In this document: piece after piece, positions 17,865 to 24,338 of the stretch
Position numbering within the stretch: the stretch's first letter is position 1
Layout: each line of letters starts with the position of its first letter
Source: a virus
Virus record (IMG/VR): IMGVR_UViG_3300048554_000805
Coordinates: 1-45,196 of that record
Length of the DNA stretch: 45,196 nucleotides
Strand: one strand, 5' to 3'
Notes under the pieces: generated by a model
The model's input: the letters and a program-made list of their open reading frames with translations, nothing else
Databases searched by the model: none
What the model was told of the DNA's origin: nothing
Program-made: the position numbers and the translations under genes

Positions 17865-19685
17865 ATGACAAATATAGTTCTTGGGAAAGTTGCCTTTACT
17901 TGGCGAGGTGCTTTTGATGCAACAACAACTTATTATTTACAAGATGTTGTTAGTTACACAGATGGAAGTGGTTTTACAAATACCTATGTTTGTAAGGTGG
18001 CAACTGCTGCCGCAGGAGCATTTGATTCAACTAATAATTTTGAGTTGTTTGCGTCAGGGACAGGGGTTGCTTTAAACAGTGGAGATTTAGTTTATAACAA
18101 TGGGACAACTATTGTTGCTTTACCAATTGGGACAGCGAACCAAGTTTTAGAAGTTGATGCAACAACTCTATTACCAACTTGGACAAGTATTCCAACAGCC
18201 TCCTCAAGAAGAGTAAAATACTTAGAAACTTATGACCATATGCAGTTGAACACAGTTTCAAGGTGGGCTGTGATGGAAGATGATTCTTTAGTTGGTTGGG
18301 GTTATAACGGTCATTATTTTATCAGAGGAGCAAATTCTACTACTTATTCTAACCCTGCTCCAATAGCTTTTCCCAAAGGATTTGCAGGAGTAAAAACAAC
18401 CACAGGATTGAATGGTTTTACTGTCCCTTTATTTTGGCATAATCACCGATTCGCTTGTTTTTGTGTAGATAAAAATAGTGATTTATGGGTTTGGGGTGAA
18501 TATCAAACATCATCATATGATGCAAAAGGGGTTGGGGCTTCAAAACATCTTTATCAACCATTTAATCTTTCAACTTATAATCATGTTGATAATGCCCTTT
18601 ATGGCAAAGATATTGTGCAGATCGGGCATCAATGTGGACAAGAAGCTGATGAATCTCAGCATGTTATAGACTCAGATGGTCGAGTTTATGGCTGTGGTTA
18701 TAATGCTTATGGACAGCTTGGGATGGGGAATGTGTCTCATGATACAACCACAGGGAGAAACTTTTTTGCAGAACTCCCATTTTTTGGGAATTTAAAATCA
18801 ACAAGTAATATAACTGTTACTCAGGTTGCCAAAACAAGAGAAGAATATTCAACAACTTATTTTGTTACCTCAGATAATAAAGTTTATTCAGTAGGGTATA
18901 ATGCTAATGGTGCTTTGGGCAATGGAACGACAGGGACAGGTACTGCTTCTATTCCTTACCTTATGAATGGTGGATCTTTGGACTCATCTAATGGTGACAC
19001 AAACGGGATAATTTCTAAGGTTTTTGCGGGGCCGGAATTTGCGTTTATTTTAACAACAGATGGGAATTTGAGTTTTGTAGGAAGGTCACTCCACGGAGTA
19101 TCAGGGTTAGGAAATGGATCTGATATAGATATTACCACCCCAACAATAACCATTAGCTCAGGAAATGTATCTCAAGTAATCTGCCCAAGATATGATTATT
19201 ACTCAGCTTGGGTTTTGTTATCAGATGGGACAGTGAAAGCCACAGGTTATAATGGTTATGGGAAACTTGGCAATGGCAATACAACACAGCAGAACACTTG
19301 GATTGATGTTCTTTTGACAGCAGCAGATGGTAATACTTCTGATGCACCTGTAGGAGCAGGGGAAACAGTAACAAAGATATTTACAGGCAACTCAGGCTCT
19401 TACGAAAGGTTTGGTGTTTTAACTGATGCAGGTAAAGTTTATGTCTGTGGTTATGGAGGAAACGGGACAGGTATTGGACATGCAAATGCAACCAACCAAT
19501 TTTTAAGAGAAGTACCTTGTCAGAAAACCATCACAGATGCAAAATTTTATGGCTATAATGAATATGGTGGAATCGAGGTTTTAACTGATGATGGACAATT
19601 ATGGGCAGCAGGAGCAGGGGATTATAGGATGCTAGGAGGTGAGGATGATGATGACAATTACACATTAACCCCGATAAAGTTTTGA
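17865..19685 (+). CDS. Receptor-binding fibre with RCC1 beta-propeller, copy 2
   Basis: A 606-residue paralogue of the preceding fibre with its own strong ribosome site AGGAG (17854-17858). The N-terminal module (FTWRGAFDATTTYYLQDVV) is the same W.G.Y..DVV type. Blades are clearer than in copy 1: VYGCGYNAYGQLGMG, VYSVGYNANGALGNG, VKATGYNGYGKLGNG, VYVCGYGGNGTGIG, LWAAGAGDYRMLGG, plus two degenerate ones, giving seven. The divergence between the two copies is high, suggesting old duplication and selection on receptor choice. Role inferred from position and propeller fold. Confidence 0.8.
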   Translation: MTNIVLGKVAFTWRGAFDATTTYYLQDVVSYTDGSGFTNTYVCKVATAAAGAFDSTNNFELFASGTGVALNSGDLVYNNGTTIVALPIGTANQVLEVDATTLLPTWTSIPTASSRRVKYLETYDHMQLNTVSRWAVMEDDSLVGWGYNGHYFIRGANSTTYSNPAPIAFPKGFAGVKTTTGLNGFTVPLFWHNHRFACFCVDKNSDLWVWGEYQTSSYDAKGVGASKHLYQPFNLSTYNHVDNALYGKDIVQIGHQCGQEADESQHVIDSDGRVYGCGYNAYGQLGMGNVSHDTTTGRNFFAELPFFGNLKSTSNITVTQVAKTREEYSTTYFVTSDNKVYSVGYNANGALGNGTTGTGTASIPYLMNGGSLDSSNGDTNGIISKVFAGPEFAFILTTDGNLSFVGRSLHGVSGLGNGSDIDITTPTITISSGNVSQVICPRYDYYSAWVLLSDGTVKATGYNGYGKLGNGNTTQQNTWIDVLLTAADGNTSDAPVGAGETVTKIFTGNSGSYERFGVLTDAGKVYVCGYGGNGTGIGHANATNQFLREVPCQKTITDAKFYGYNEYGGIEVLTDDGQLWAAGAGDYRMLGGEDDDDNYTLTPIKF

Positions 19686-19686
19686 T

Positions 19687-19703
19687 TTTAACACCACATT
19701 AAA
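19687..19703. promoter_or_regulatory. Dispersed palindrome before the lysis cassette
   Basis: Reads TTTAACA-CCA-CATTAAA, followed by the ribosome site AGAGG for ATG 19718. A further copy, CTTAACA-CCA-CGTTAAC, lies inside the gene at 19985-20001. Confidence 0.55.
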
Positions 19704-19717
19704 AAGAGGTTTTTAAA

Positions 19718-20062
19718 ATGCCAACAGAGCCCAATACTTTAATTTCCTTAGTTCAAGATTTGGGCTTTGGTATGGCTTCCTTAACCTTCTCGGGTTGGTT
19801 GATTGTTTTTCTTTTAAGGGGGTTTGAAAAAGAGCGGAATATTTGGCTTTCTAAAGATTCTGATAGTGATATCCGTGTTAGTGAACTTCTACGAGAAAAT
19901 TCACAACTACAACAGGCAACAACAGAGAAGTTAGCAAATTTACAAGCAAGCCAATCTCAACAGCTTTTACAAGTACATGAGAAACTTAACACCACGTTAA
20001 CTAATATGACTGTTGCCATTTCTGAACTATCTCAAAAGATGGACTCATTAAAAGGTAAATAA
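19718..20062 (+). CDS. Membrane-anchored coiled-coil protein, possible holin
   Basis: A 114-residue protein with one transmembrane segment at about 16-34 (FGMASLTFSGWLIVFLL) and a long Gln/Leu-rich coiled coil to the end. Small membrane proteins with this layout in front of an endolysin often serve as holins or holin partners. It heads a run of short genes leading to the GH24 lysozyme. It overlaps the next gene by TAATG. The holin role is inference; spanin-like or regulatory functions are possible. Confidence 0.5.
   Translation: MPTEPNTLISLVQDLGFGMASLTFSGWLIVFLLRGFEKERNIWLSKDSDSDIRVSELLRENSQLQQATTEKLANLQASQSQQLLQVHEKLNTTLTNMTVAISELSQKMDSLKGK
19985..20001. promoter_or_regulatory. Dispersed palindrome inside the possible holin gene
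   Basis: Reads CTTAACA-CCA-CGTTAAC, same 7-3-7 shape as the intergenic copies. It lies in coding sequence, so it may be a real site or chance. Confidence 0.35.
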
Positions 20063-20271
20063 TGGTTAAAGGAAGATTTTTGGGGCCAAAAGATAAGCAT
20101 GAACATTTTGACCATGATGATGATTTAGAGAAATGCCCTAAATGTAAATCTGATAATTTAGGGTTTCATCCTAAATTTGGGTTGATGTGTGGGGAATGTG
20201 GTTTTGATGAAGGCAAGGAGCAAGTTGCCAAATTAAAAGAGAAGGAATTAAATGAAACTCCTTATAACTAG
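20062..20271 (+). CDS. Small zinc-ribbon protein
   Basis: A 69-residue protein with a CPKC...CGEC pair spaced as in a rubredoxin-like zinc ribbon (residues about 25-46), a His/Asp-rich N-terminus and a Lys/Glu-rich end. Its start ATG overlaps the stop of the upstream gene (TAATG) and its end overlaps the next gene by 20 bp. Such ribbons are frequent in late phage genes of unknown role. Confidence 0.6.
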   Translation: MVKGRFLGPKDKHEHFDHDDDLEKCPKCKSDNLGFHPKFGLMCGECGFDEGKEQVAKLKEKELNETPYN

Positions 20272-20611
20272 CTTTTTAATTATTATTGGATTATTTGCTT
20301 GTTCTCCTCCTGCATACACTCAGGACAATAAAACTCTTGATTACCCAACACTTTATTTAGCTCAATGGGTTTATAATTGTTCACAAGCTTTGTATCCAAT
20401 GTACTACAACATGGGCGCACCAAAAGATTTCGCAATTCAATTAGCCGCACAAAATTGTTCCTGTGTAGTTGATGAATTTAGAAAGAATTTTACTTGGTTA
20501 GAAGTTCAAACAATGAGTGTAGAAGATAGGGCATTATTCTCTGAAACCTTTGCAAATATATGTGGGGGAAATGGAAGAAATATTAAAAAGTCTAATAACA
20601 AGTGCTGTTGA
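20252..20611 (+). CDS. Secreted Cys-containing protein, possible lipoprotein
   Basis: A 119-residue protein with a signal peptide: basic MK, hydrophobic ITSFLIIIGLF, then AC at residue 17, which could be a weak lipobox. The mature part has four further conserved-looking cysteines (YNCSQ, NCSCVVD, ICGG), likely disulphide-bonded in the periplasm. Ribosome site AAGGA at 20243. In the lysis region a periplasmic protein could be a spanin component or an exclusion protein; neither can be shown from sequence. Confidence 0.6.
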   Translation: MKLLITSFLIIIGLFACSPPAYTQDNKTLDYPTLYLAQWVYNCSQALYPMYYNMGAPKDFAIQLAAQNCSCVVDEFRKNFTWLEVQTMSVEDRALFSETFANICGGNGRNIKKSNNKCC

Positions 20612-20837
20612 AGATGAAGTTGTAGAAAAAACAACTAATGTTTTAATTGAAACAACAGCAGAACCTCCCCAAGCTGTAGAAGTTGAAGATTTAGCCTTAG
20701 GTCTTTTTGACTTAGCTTTATCAACAGGTTTCGCTGAAGCTGCAGTTGTTTTAGCAGGTGGGCCTGTTGCTTTGGTAATGGGGGTTAAATTTTTAAAACA
20801 ATGGAGAAAAAAGCAGAAGGAGAAAAATGAAGGGTGA
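20571..20837 (+). CDS. Small membrane protein of the lysis cassette, holin candidate
   Basis: An 88-residue protein overlapping the secreted-protein gene. ATG 20571 gives the natural start MEEILKSLI; ATG 20550 in the same frame is possible and neither has an ideal ribosome site. It has an acidic N-terminal half and one hydrophobic segment (FAEAAVVLAGGPVALVMGVKFL) near residues 58-79, then a very basic tail of about ten residues. This acidic-TM-basic order immediately before the endolysin gene fits a class III holin or pinholin-like protein. Inference from order and topology. Confidence 0.55.
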   Translation: MEEILKSLITSAVEDEVVEKTTNVLIETTAEPPQAVEVEDLALGLFDLALSTGFAEAAVVLAGGPVALVMGVKFLKQWRKKQKEKNEG

Positions 20838-21261
20838 AGTTTATTCTATCCTTTTGGAACATCTAAAAGCTCATGAAGGCTTTTCCTCCAAGGCTTACCA
20901 AGATCATTTAGGAAATTGGACTATTGGCTATGGCAGAAGAATTGATGGGGATAAGGGGCTAACAGTTGATGAGTCCACAGTCCTTTTAAAGAATGATGTT
21001 GATGAAGCTAAAGCCCAATTAGAAGCTAGTGTTGATCTCCCTGAGGATATTGATGAGGTGAGACATGCAATTTTAGTTGCAATGGTTTTTCAGCTAGGAA
21101 TTGGGACTTTTTTAAAGTTTAAAAGGATGATTAGAGCAGTTGAGGTTTCTGAGTGGGATGAAGCAGCAAAAGAAGCTTTAGATTCTCGTTGGGCTGATCA
21201 AACTCCTAGAAGAGCCAATGAAGTCGCTTTAATTCTTAAAACAGGTAATTGGAATGCGTAA
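20827..21261 (+). CDS. Endolysin, GH24 lysozyme (T4-type)
   Basis: A 144-residue muramidase that cleaves the glycan strand of peptidoglycan for lysis. The catalytic triad is visible: Glu17 in AHEGF, Asp26 in YQDHLG and Thr32 in WTIGYG, each six positions after the T4 lysozyme residues Glu11, Asp20, Thr26. The C-terminal lobe ends with SRWADQTPRRANEVA, matching the family. Length is slightly below T4 lysozyme. There is no signal sequence, so a holin is needed. Ribosome site AAGGAG at 20816. Confidence 0.93.
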   Translation: MKGEVYSILLEHLKAHEGFSSKAYQDHLGNWTIGYGRRIDGDKGLTVDESTVLLKNDVDEAKAQLEASVDLPEDIDEVRHAILVAMVFQLGIGTFLKFKRMIRAVEVSEWDEAAKEALDSRWADQTPRRANEVALILKTGNWNA

Positions 21262-21448
21262 ATTTAGAAAGGTTGCTAAATCAAAAGGGGTTCCTAAAAA
21301 ATACCTGTCAGGGGCTAGAAATAAGCGAAAGAAAGCACAAGAAATTAAAAGGACAGCCTTAGCTTATAAAAGAGGTGAATATATTGATGTTGCGGCAGTT
21401 AATCGTTCAAGGACTGCACAAGGTAAAACTAAAAAAAGGAGAAAGTGA
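21254..21448 (+). CDS. Small very basic protein (64 residues)
   Basis: Starts 8 bases before the endolysin stop and ends in a GTGA overlap with the next gene. More than a third of residues are Lys or Arg. It contains VPKKYLSGARNKRKKA and a later RGEYIDVAAVNRSRTAQG. It resembles basic proteins placed in pairs with DUF5872-like genes in other phages. Probably DNA- or RNA-binding; function unknown. Confidence 0.6.
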   Translation: MRKFRKVAKSKGVPKKYLSGARNKRKKAQEIKRTALAYKRGEYIDVAAVNRSRTAQGKTKKRRK

Positions 21449-21699
21449 GTCAAAAAAGAAAACGAAAACCACTAAGCCAAGCTACAGAAAAATATTTGTT
21501 GGCTAAGGCTAAAGAAAGTGGGATAAAAAAATCTATTTTGGCAGCAGTTTACAGGAGAGGTCAGGGAGCTTTTTTGAGCAGTGGCTCAAGAAATGTCTCT
21601 ATGGCTGCATGGGCTAGAGGGAGAGTTAACAGTTTTGTGAGTGGTAAGGGCAAGGCTAGACAAGCAGATGCTGATCTATGGCGAAAACGTAAAACTTAG
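21445..21699 (+). CDS. Basic conserved phage protein (DUF5872-like)
   Basis: An 84-residue protein starting at GTG with a good AGGAG site at 21437-21441, inside a GTGA overlap. The pattern SILAAVYRRGQGAFLSSGSR followed by MAAWARGRVNSFVSGKGKARQADADL is a recurring motif in phage proteins: RRGxGA...AWAxGRVNSF...AD.DL. The role is unknown to me. It sits at the end of the late operon with the two other basic mini-proteins. Confidence 0.7.
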   Translation: MSQKRKRKPLSQATEKYLLAKAKESGIKKSILAAVYRRGQGAFLSSGSRNVSMAAWARGRVNSFVSGKGKARQADADLWRKRKT

Positions 21700-21708
21700 G
21701 AGAATAAA

Positions 21709-21780
21709 ATGATTCAGTTTCCTTCTCATTATGGAAGTAAGAAAAAGAAAAAGAAAAAAAAGAAAACCGGCAAAAAATAG
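21709..21780 (+). CDS. 23-residue poly-lysine mini-protein
   Basis: ATG 21709 follows an excellent ribosome site (TTAGGAGAATAAA, the TAG being the previous stop). The product starts MIQFPSHYGS and then has nine consecutive lysines before a short TGKK end. Its strong start signal and tight spacing argue that it is translated. A run of nine Lys codons could itself slow ribosomes. It is the last gene of the late operon before attP. Confidence 0.5.
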   Translation: MIQFPSHYGSKKKKKKKKKTGKK

Positions 21781-21885
21781 CATTTCCTTTTTTCCTTCTT
21801 ATCATTAACCTCTTCCTGCCATTTAACTAATATAGGACAGGCTTCTCCTTTACAGTGTGGCTTGAGTTTCTTTGTAAGTGTTCTG

Positions 21886-21910
21886 TTTTTCAGAACCTTA
21901 TTAGAACCAA
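21886..21910 (+). repeat. Integrase arm-type repeat, left
   Basis: TTTTTCAGAACC, five bases, AGAACCAA. The same outer parts and spacing recur at 22050-22074, on the other side of the tRNA-derived core. Each contains two direct AGAACC boxes 11 bp apart, one helical turn. Confidence 0.75.
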
Positions 21911-21953
21911 CATAATATGTTGCTATTAGAGGCAGGAAAAACAGGGATTAATC

Positions 21954-22005
21954 CGCTTGTTTTGGGAACAAGAGGTCGCTGGTTCGAACCCAGTCACCCC
22001 GACCA
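21954..22005 (+). other. attP: attP core: 3' half of a tRNA-Pro (TGG) gene
   Basis: From 21956 the sequence folds as the 3' part of a tRNA: anticodon stem CTTGT / ACAAG with loop TTTGGGA (anticodon TGG, proline), variable loop AGGTC, T arm GCTGG-TTCGAAC-CCAGT, acceptor strand CACCCCG, discriminator A and encoded CCA. No 5' half precedes it, so it is not a functional tRNA gene. Integration here would rebuild the host tRNA-Pro gene. It lies beside the integrase. Confidence 0.9.
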
Positions 22006-22049
22006 TGAAACGCCTTTAGTCCGCATCAATTTCTTTTAATTCCCCTTAT

Positions 22050-22074
22050 TTTTTCAGAACCACAAAAGAACCAA
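22050..22074 (+). repeat. Integrase arm-type repeat, right
   Basis: TTTTTCAGAACC, five bases, AGAACCAA; only the central five bases differ from the copy at 21886. It lies six bases beyond the integrase stop, so it is not coding. Confidence 0.75.
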
Positions 22075-22079
22075 ATCTT

Positions 22080-23213
22080 TTACTCCCCAACCAATTCCAT
22101 TGCATCTTTAGTTTCTAACTGTGTGTTATTGAAATAAATCATAGTTGTTTCAATCTTTTTGTGTCCTAAGATTTTTTGAACATCTACTAAGGGAACGCCT
22201 TTTGTTAAAAGCTCAGTCGCTAAAGTGTACCTGAACCCATGTGTTGGAGATGGATCTTGTAAGATGCCTAGCTCTTTATTTATCTTTTTAAAGGTGCGTG
22301 TGATTGGGTCAAGTTCAGACCAAAAAGGGCTCACCCCTTCAGATTTTAAAAAGTGTCCTTCAGCTTGTCTTTGTAAGCTCATCAAATATTGATACAAAAC
22401 AGAACCAATCTGAACCACTCTTTCTTCTCCCCCTTTCACTTGCTGATTTTCTGTTTCTTTAATTGTGATTGTTTTTTCAATCAGATTGATCTGCTCCCAT
22501 TTCAAATGCACAAGCTCACCCCCTCTTGCCCCTGTGTATCTCGCTAGCATAAAAAAACGGAATACAAGAGCCCACCTTTTTTGATACCTCCCACCTTCTT
22601 TAATTTTTCGGGAAATATAGGATTCAATCTTTTTGCAGTCTTCAACAGAATAAATGGTTGGGTTTTTCTTTGTGTATTTCAGACGTTTAATTTTTGGGCG
22701 TTTCAAGATAATGCCTTGTTCAACAAGCCAATTCAGCCATGTCCCTAATTGGATCAGATAGCTGTTGATTGTAATGGGCCTGAGTTGCTTGGCTTTCAGA
22801 AATGCTGTAAATTTACTAATTAGATCAATATTGAGGTCAATAGCTTCTTGATCCCCAAACATCTCCACAAATGGGCAGAGAGATGCTTTGAGGTGGATGA
22901 TGGAATTTTTGGAGAGGAGAGGGGTCTGAATCTTCAGATAAATTTGGAAGACTTGGCGGATTGATTTGGTGGGAGGTTGGGCAACAGCTTTTTCTTTGGT
23001 TTCAAGCTCTTTCAGTTTTTTCAACCAAAGCTGTTCTAGGAGAATATCCTTTTCTAAAAGCGAACGGGCTACTCTCCCCCTTTGTGTTGTTTTTACAATA
23101 AGGTCAGACTCATTAATCAAGAAATGGCGAACCCTCCCATTTTCAGAATCAAAGATGCCATAATAATATTTCCTATCTGCTCTGTAGCCAATTTTCTTGC
23201 GACTTCTTCCCAC
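22080..23213 (-). CDS. int: Tyrosine recombinase, phage integrase
   Basis: A 377-residue site-specific recombinase starting at GTG 23213, overlapping the TAG stop of the upstream gene by one base. An N-terminal beta arm-binding part (residues 1-60) is followed by a SAM-like core-binding domain (about 78-165) and the catalytic domain. Catalytic residues visible: Arg in YTGARGGELVHLKW, His and Arg in THGFRYTLATELL, His in ILGHKKIETT, and Tyr in MIYFN. Length is normal. It should recombine the tRNA-Pro core at 21954 with the host copy, using the arm repeats beside it. Confidence 0.95.
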   Translation of the reverse strand: MGRSRKKIGYRADRKYYYGIFDSENGRVRHFLINESDLIVKTTQRGRVARSLLEKDILLEQLWLKKLKELETKEKAVAQPPTKSIRQVFQIYLKIQTPLLSKNSIIHLKASLCPFVEMFGDQEAIDLNIDLISKFTAFLKAKQLRPITINSYLIQLGTWLNWLVEQGIILKRPKIKRLKYTKKNPTIYSVEDCKKIESYISRKIKEGGRYQKRWALVFRFFMLARYTGARGGELVHLKWEQINLIEKTITIKETENQQVKGGEERVVQIGSVLYQYLMSLQRQAEGHFLKSEGVSPFWSELDPITRTFKKINKELGILQDPSPTHGFRYTLATELLTKGVPLVDVQKILGHKKIETTMIYFNNTQLETKDAMELVGE

Positions 23214-23530
23214 TAAACCCCGAAATTTTCTTTTTCTGCAAGGGTTGCATTTATTCTCATAGAAGCTAAAGGAACAGCCATTTTTTCAGACTTCAAATCC
23301 TTTAAATAGTCTTCAAGCCAAGATATCACCACTTCATCAGTTACCTGAGAATTAGCGAAATGCTCCGCTAGGGCTCTTGATAAATCAGCGATTCTTTCTG
23401 TGCTTAATTCTCTCTGTGATTTTCCTAGTAAGCCCTCATCTAAGGCTTTACTGTCAATTCCTAGCTGTTGACATAAATTATCACGCCTCTTTTTCAGCCC
23501 GTTCGCTATATCGTTTTCTTCTGCTTTCAT
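23213..23530 (-). CDS. Unknown protein coupled to the integrase
   Basis: A 105-residue mostly helical protein with a good ribosome site (AAGGAAGGGC before ATG 23530). Its first 50 bp overlap the end of the repressor gene and its stop overlaps the integrase start. The mid-part LSRALAEHFANSQVTDEVVISWLEDYL looks like a small helical domain. Position suggests an excisionase-like or lysogeny-associated role, but no winged-helix excisionase pattern is visible. Confidence 0.6.
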   Translation of the reverse strand: MKAEENDIANGLKKRRDNLCQQLGIDSKALDEGLLGKSQRELSTERIADLSRALAEHFANSQVTDEVVISWLEDYLKDLKSEKMAVPLASMRINATLAEKENFGV

Positions 23531-23849
23531 CTTGCCCTTCCTTTAAGACGACCAATCTTTCCAAGATTTGTACTTGCTCCCTAAGTGATTGGATTTCTTC
23601 CTGCTGATCCTTGAAAACAGCTTTCTGTGACCCTGCACCATAAAGAAGCCAAGTTATATTATATCCTAATTTTGCTAGTCCATTTAATACTGATTTGGGT
23701 AAATCTCTCTCAGGGTTGTTAGGGTTTTGGAAATTTCCTAAAACTTGTGGGGATACTCCTAAAGCTTGGCAAAATTCCGTCTTGGATCTGTAAGGAGATT
23801 CTTCAATAATTTGATTGAGTCTGTCATTTACTTTTACTTTATTATACAT
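23481..23849 (-). CDS. CI-type repressor without peptidase domain
   Basis: A 122-residue protein. Residues 8-68 match the phage CI helix-turn-helix family: SKTEFCQALGVSPQVLGNF as the helix-turn-helix, then the characteristic LAKLGYNITWLLYG. Instead of an S24 LexA-like peptidase domain the rest is a heptad-rich coiled coil (EEIQSLREQVQILERLVVL) and a basic tail. It is therefore not self-cleaving and must be inactivated by another route. It is the first gene of the lysogeny block with integrase and lies opposite the exonuclease operon. It is a candidate binder of the 17-bp palindromes. Confidence 0.8.
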   Translation of the reverse strand: MYNKVKVNDRLNQIIEESPYRSKTEFCQALGVSPQVLGNFQNPNNPERDLPKSVLNGLAKLGYNITWLLYGAGSQKAVFKDQQEEIQSLREQVQILERLVVLKEGQDESRRKRYSERAEKEA

Positions 23850-23899
23850 TGTTAATCTCTGATATTATTATTAAAATTAGTGAGGGCTCAGGTGCTTTA

Positions 23900-23925
23900 A
23901 GTCGAGGAAACCCAAGAGATCGACT
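23900..23925. promoter_or_regulatory. Inverted repeat upstream of the repressor gene
   Basis: AGTCGA, 14 bases, TCGACT, perfect 6-bp arms within TTTAAGTCGA...TCGACTAAA. It is about 50 bp upstream of the repressor start and could be an operator for autoregulation. It is unrelated in sequence to the dispersed palindrome. Confidence 0.45.
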
Positions 23926-24006
23926 AAATTTAATCAATCAAAGAGAAACAAAAATTTTTCATAAATAATTGATAGTGACGAATATTTCTTTTGTTGCATC
24001 CTTTTT

Positions 24007-24195
24007 CTAAAGTAGATCATGATAGCCCATTGTCATTTTCCAAAATTTGGATTGTCTCAAGAAATGTTTACGAGCAAATACTCTTTTAGAATAGACATGC
24101 AGCCCACCACCAAAAGCTATATGAGCAACTTTTTGGAAAAACAAAGTTTTCCTTCTGCTCATATTTCTGTATTCAACAGTAAAGGCTGAAAACAT
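24007..24195 (-). CDS. Possible small protein in the regulatory gap (62 residues)
   Basis: An open frame opposite the exonuclease operon. It reads RKTLFFQKVAHIAFGGGLHVYSKRVF and ends WKMTMGYHDLL, which looks protein-like and basic. There is no ribosome site before ATG 24195. A plus-strand frame of 57 residues (24018-24191) overlaps it completely, so at most one is real. A Cro-like or superinfection gene would be expected here but no helix-turn-helix is visible. Confidence 0.35.
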   Translation of the reverse strand: MFSAFTVEYRNMSRRKTLFFQKVAHIAFGGGLHVYSKRVFARKHFLRQSKFWKMTMGYHDLL

Positions 24196-24207
24196 CAGTT
24201 ATTTATA

Positions 24208-24236
24208 TTGATCTTTAACATAGAGTTAAATATAAT
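24208..24236 (+). promoter_or_regulatory. Early promoter with operator in the spacer
   Basis: -35 TTGATC (24208-24213), then the 17-bp palindrome TTTAACA-TAG-AGTTAAA (24214-24230) filling the spacer exactly, then -10 TATAAT (24231-24236). A protein bound to the palindrome would block RNA polymerase. It should drive the exonuclease-ERF-replication operon starting at 24339. Confidence 0.7.
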
Positions 24237-24338
24237 CTTTGGATTATATTTGCATATAATGAATATTTAACACCGAGCAGGATTTACCGCAAGTTTTAAT
24301 TAAGAAGAAGTTAATTAATATAATTAAAGGTAAACATA

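Larger units (their letters stand above)
21781..22079. other. attP intergenic region
   Basis: A 299-bp stretch between the converging late operon and integrase gene. It contains the left arm repeat, a 43-bp spacer, the tRNA-Pro-derived core and the right arm repeat. No gene of its own is seen. A half site of the dispersed palindrome (TTTAACT, 21822) is present but unconvincing. No strong terminator hairpin with a U-tract was found at the end of the late operon. Confidence 0.7.
23850..24338. promoter_or_regulatory. Lysogeny/early divergent control region
   Basis: A 489-bp region between divergent repressor and exonuclease genes. It contains the AGTCGA inverted repeat (23900-23925), a doubtful minus-strand frame (24007-24195), the early promoter with a palindrome in its spacer (24208-24236), a hairpin ATATAATC-TTTG-GATTATAT (24230-24249), a half site TTTAACA (24265-24271) and two TTAATTAA boxes (24296-24303, 24311-24318) separated by 7 bp. 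It has the density expected of a genetic switch. Confidence 0.6.

Noticed and set aside
21954-22005. Functional phage tRNA-Pro gene
   Set aside because: The 5' acceptor strand, D arm and start are absent; only the 3' half is present.
24018-24191. 57-residue plus-strand frame in the switch region
   Set aside because: No ribosome site and fully overlapped by an opposite frame that reads more like protein.
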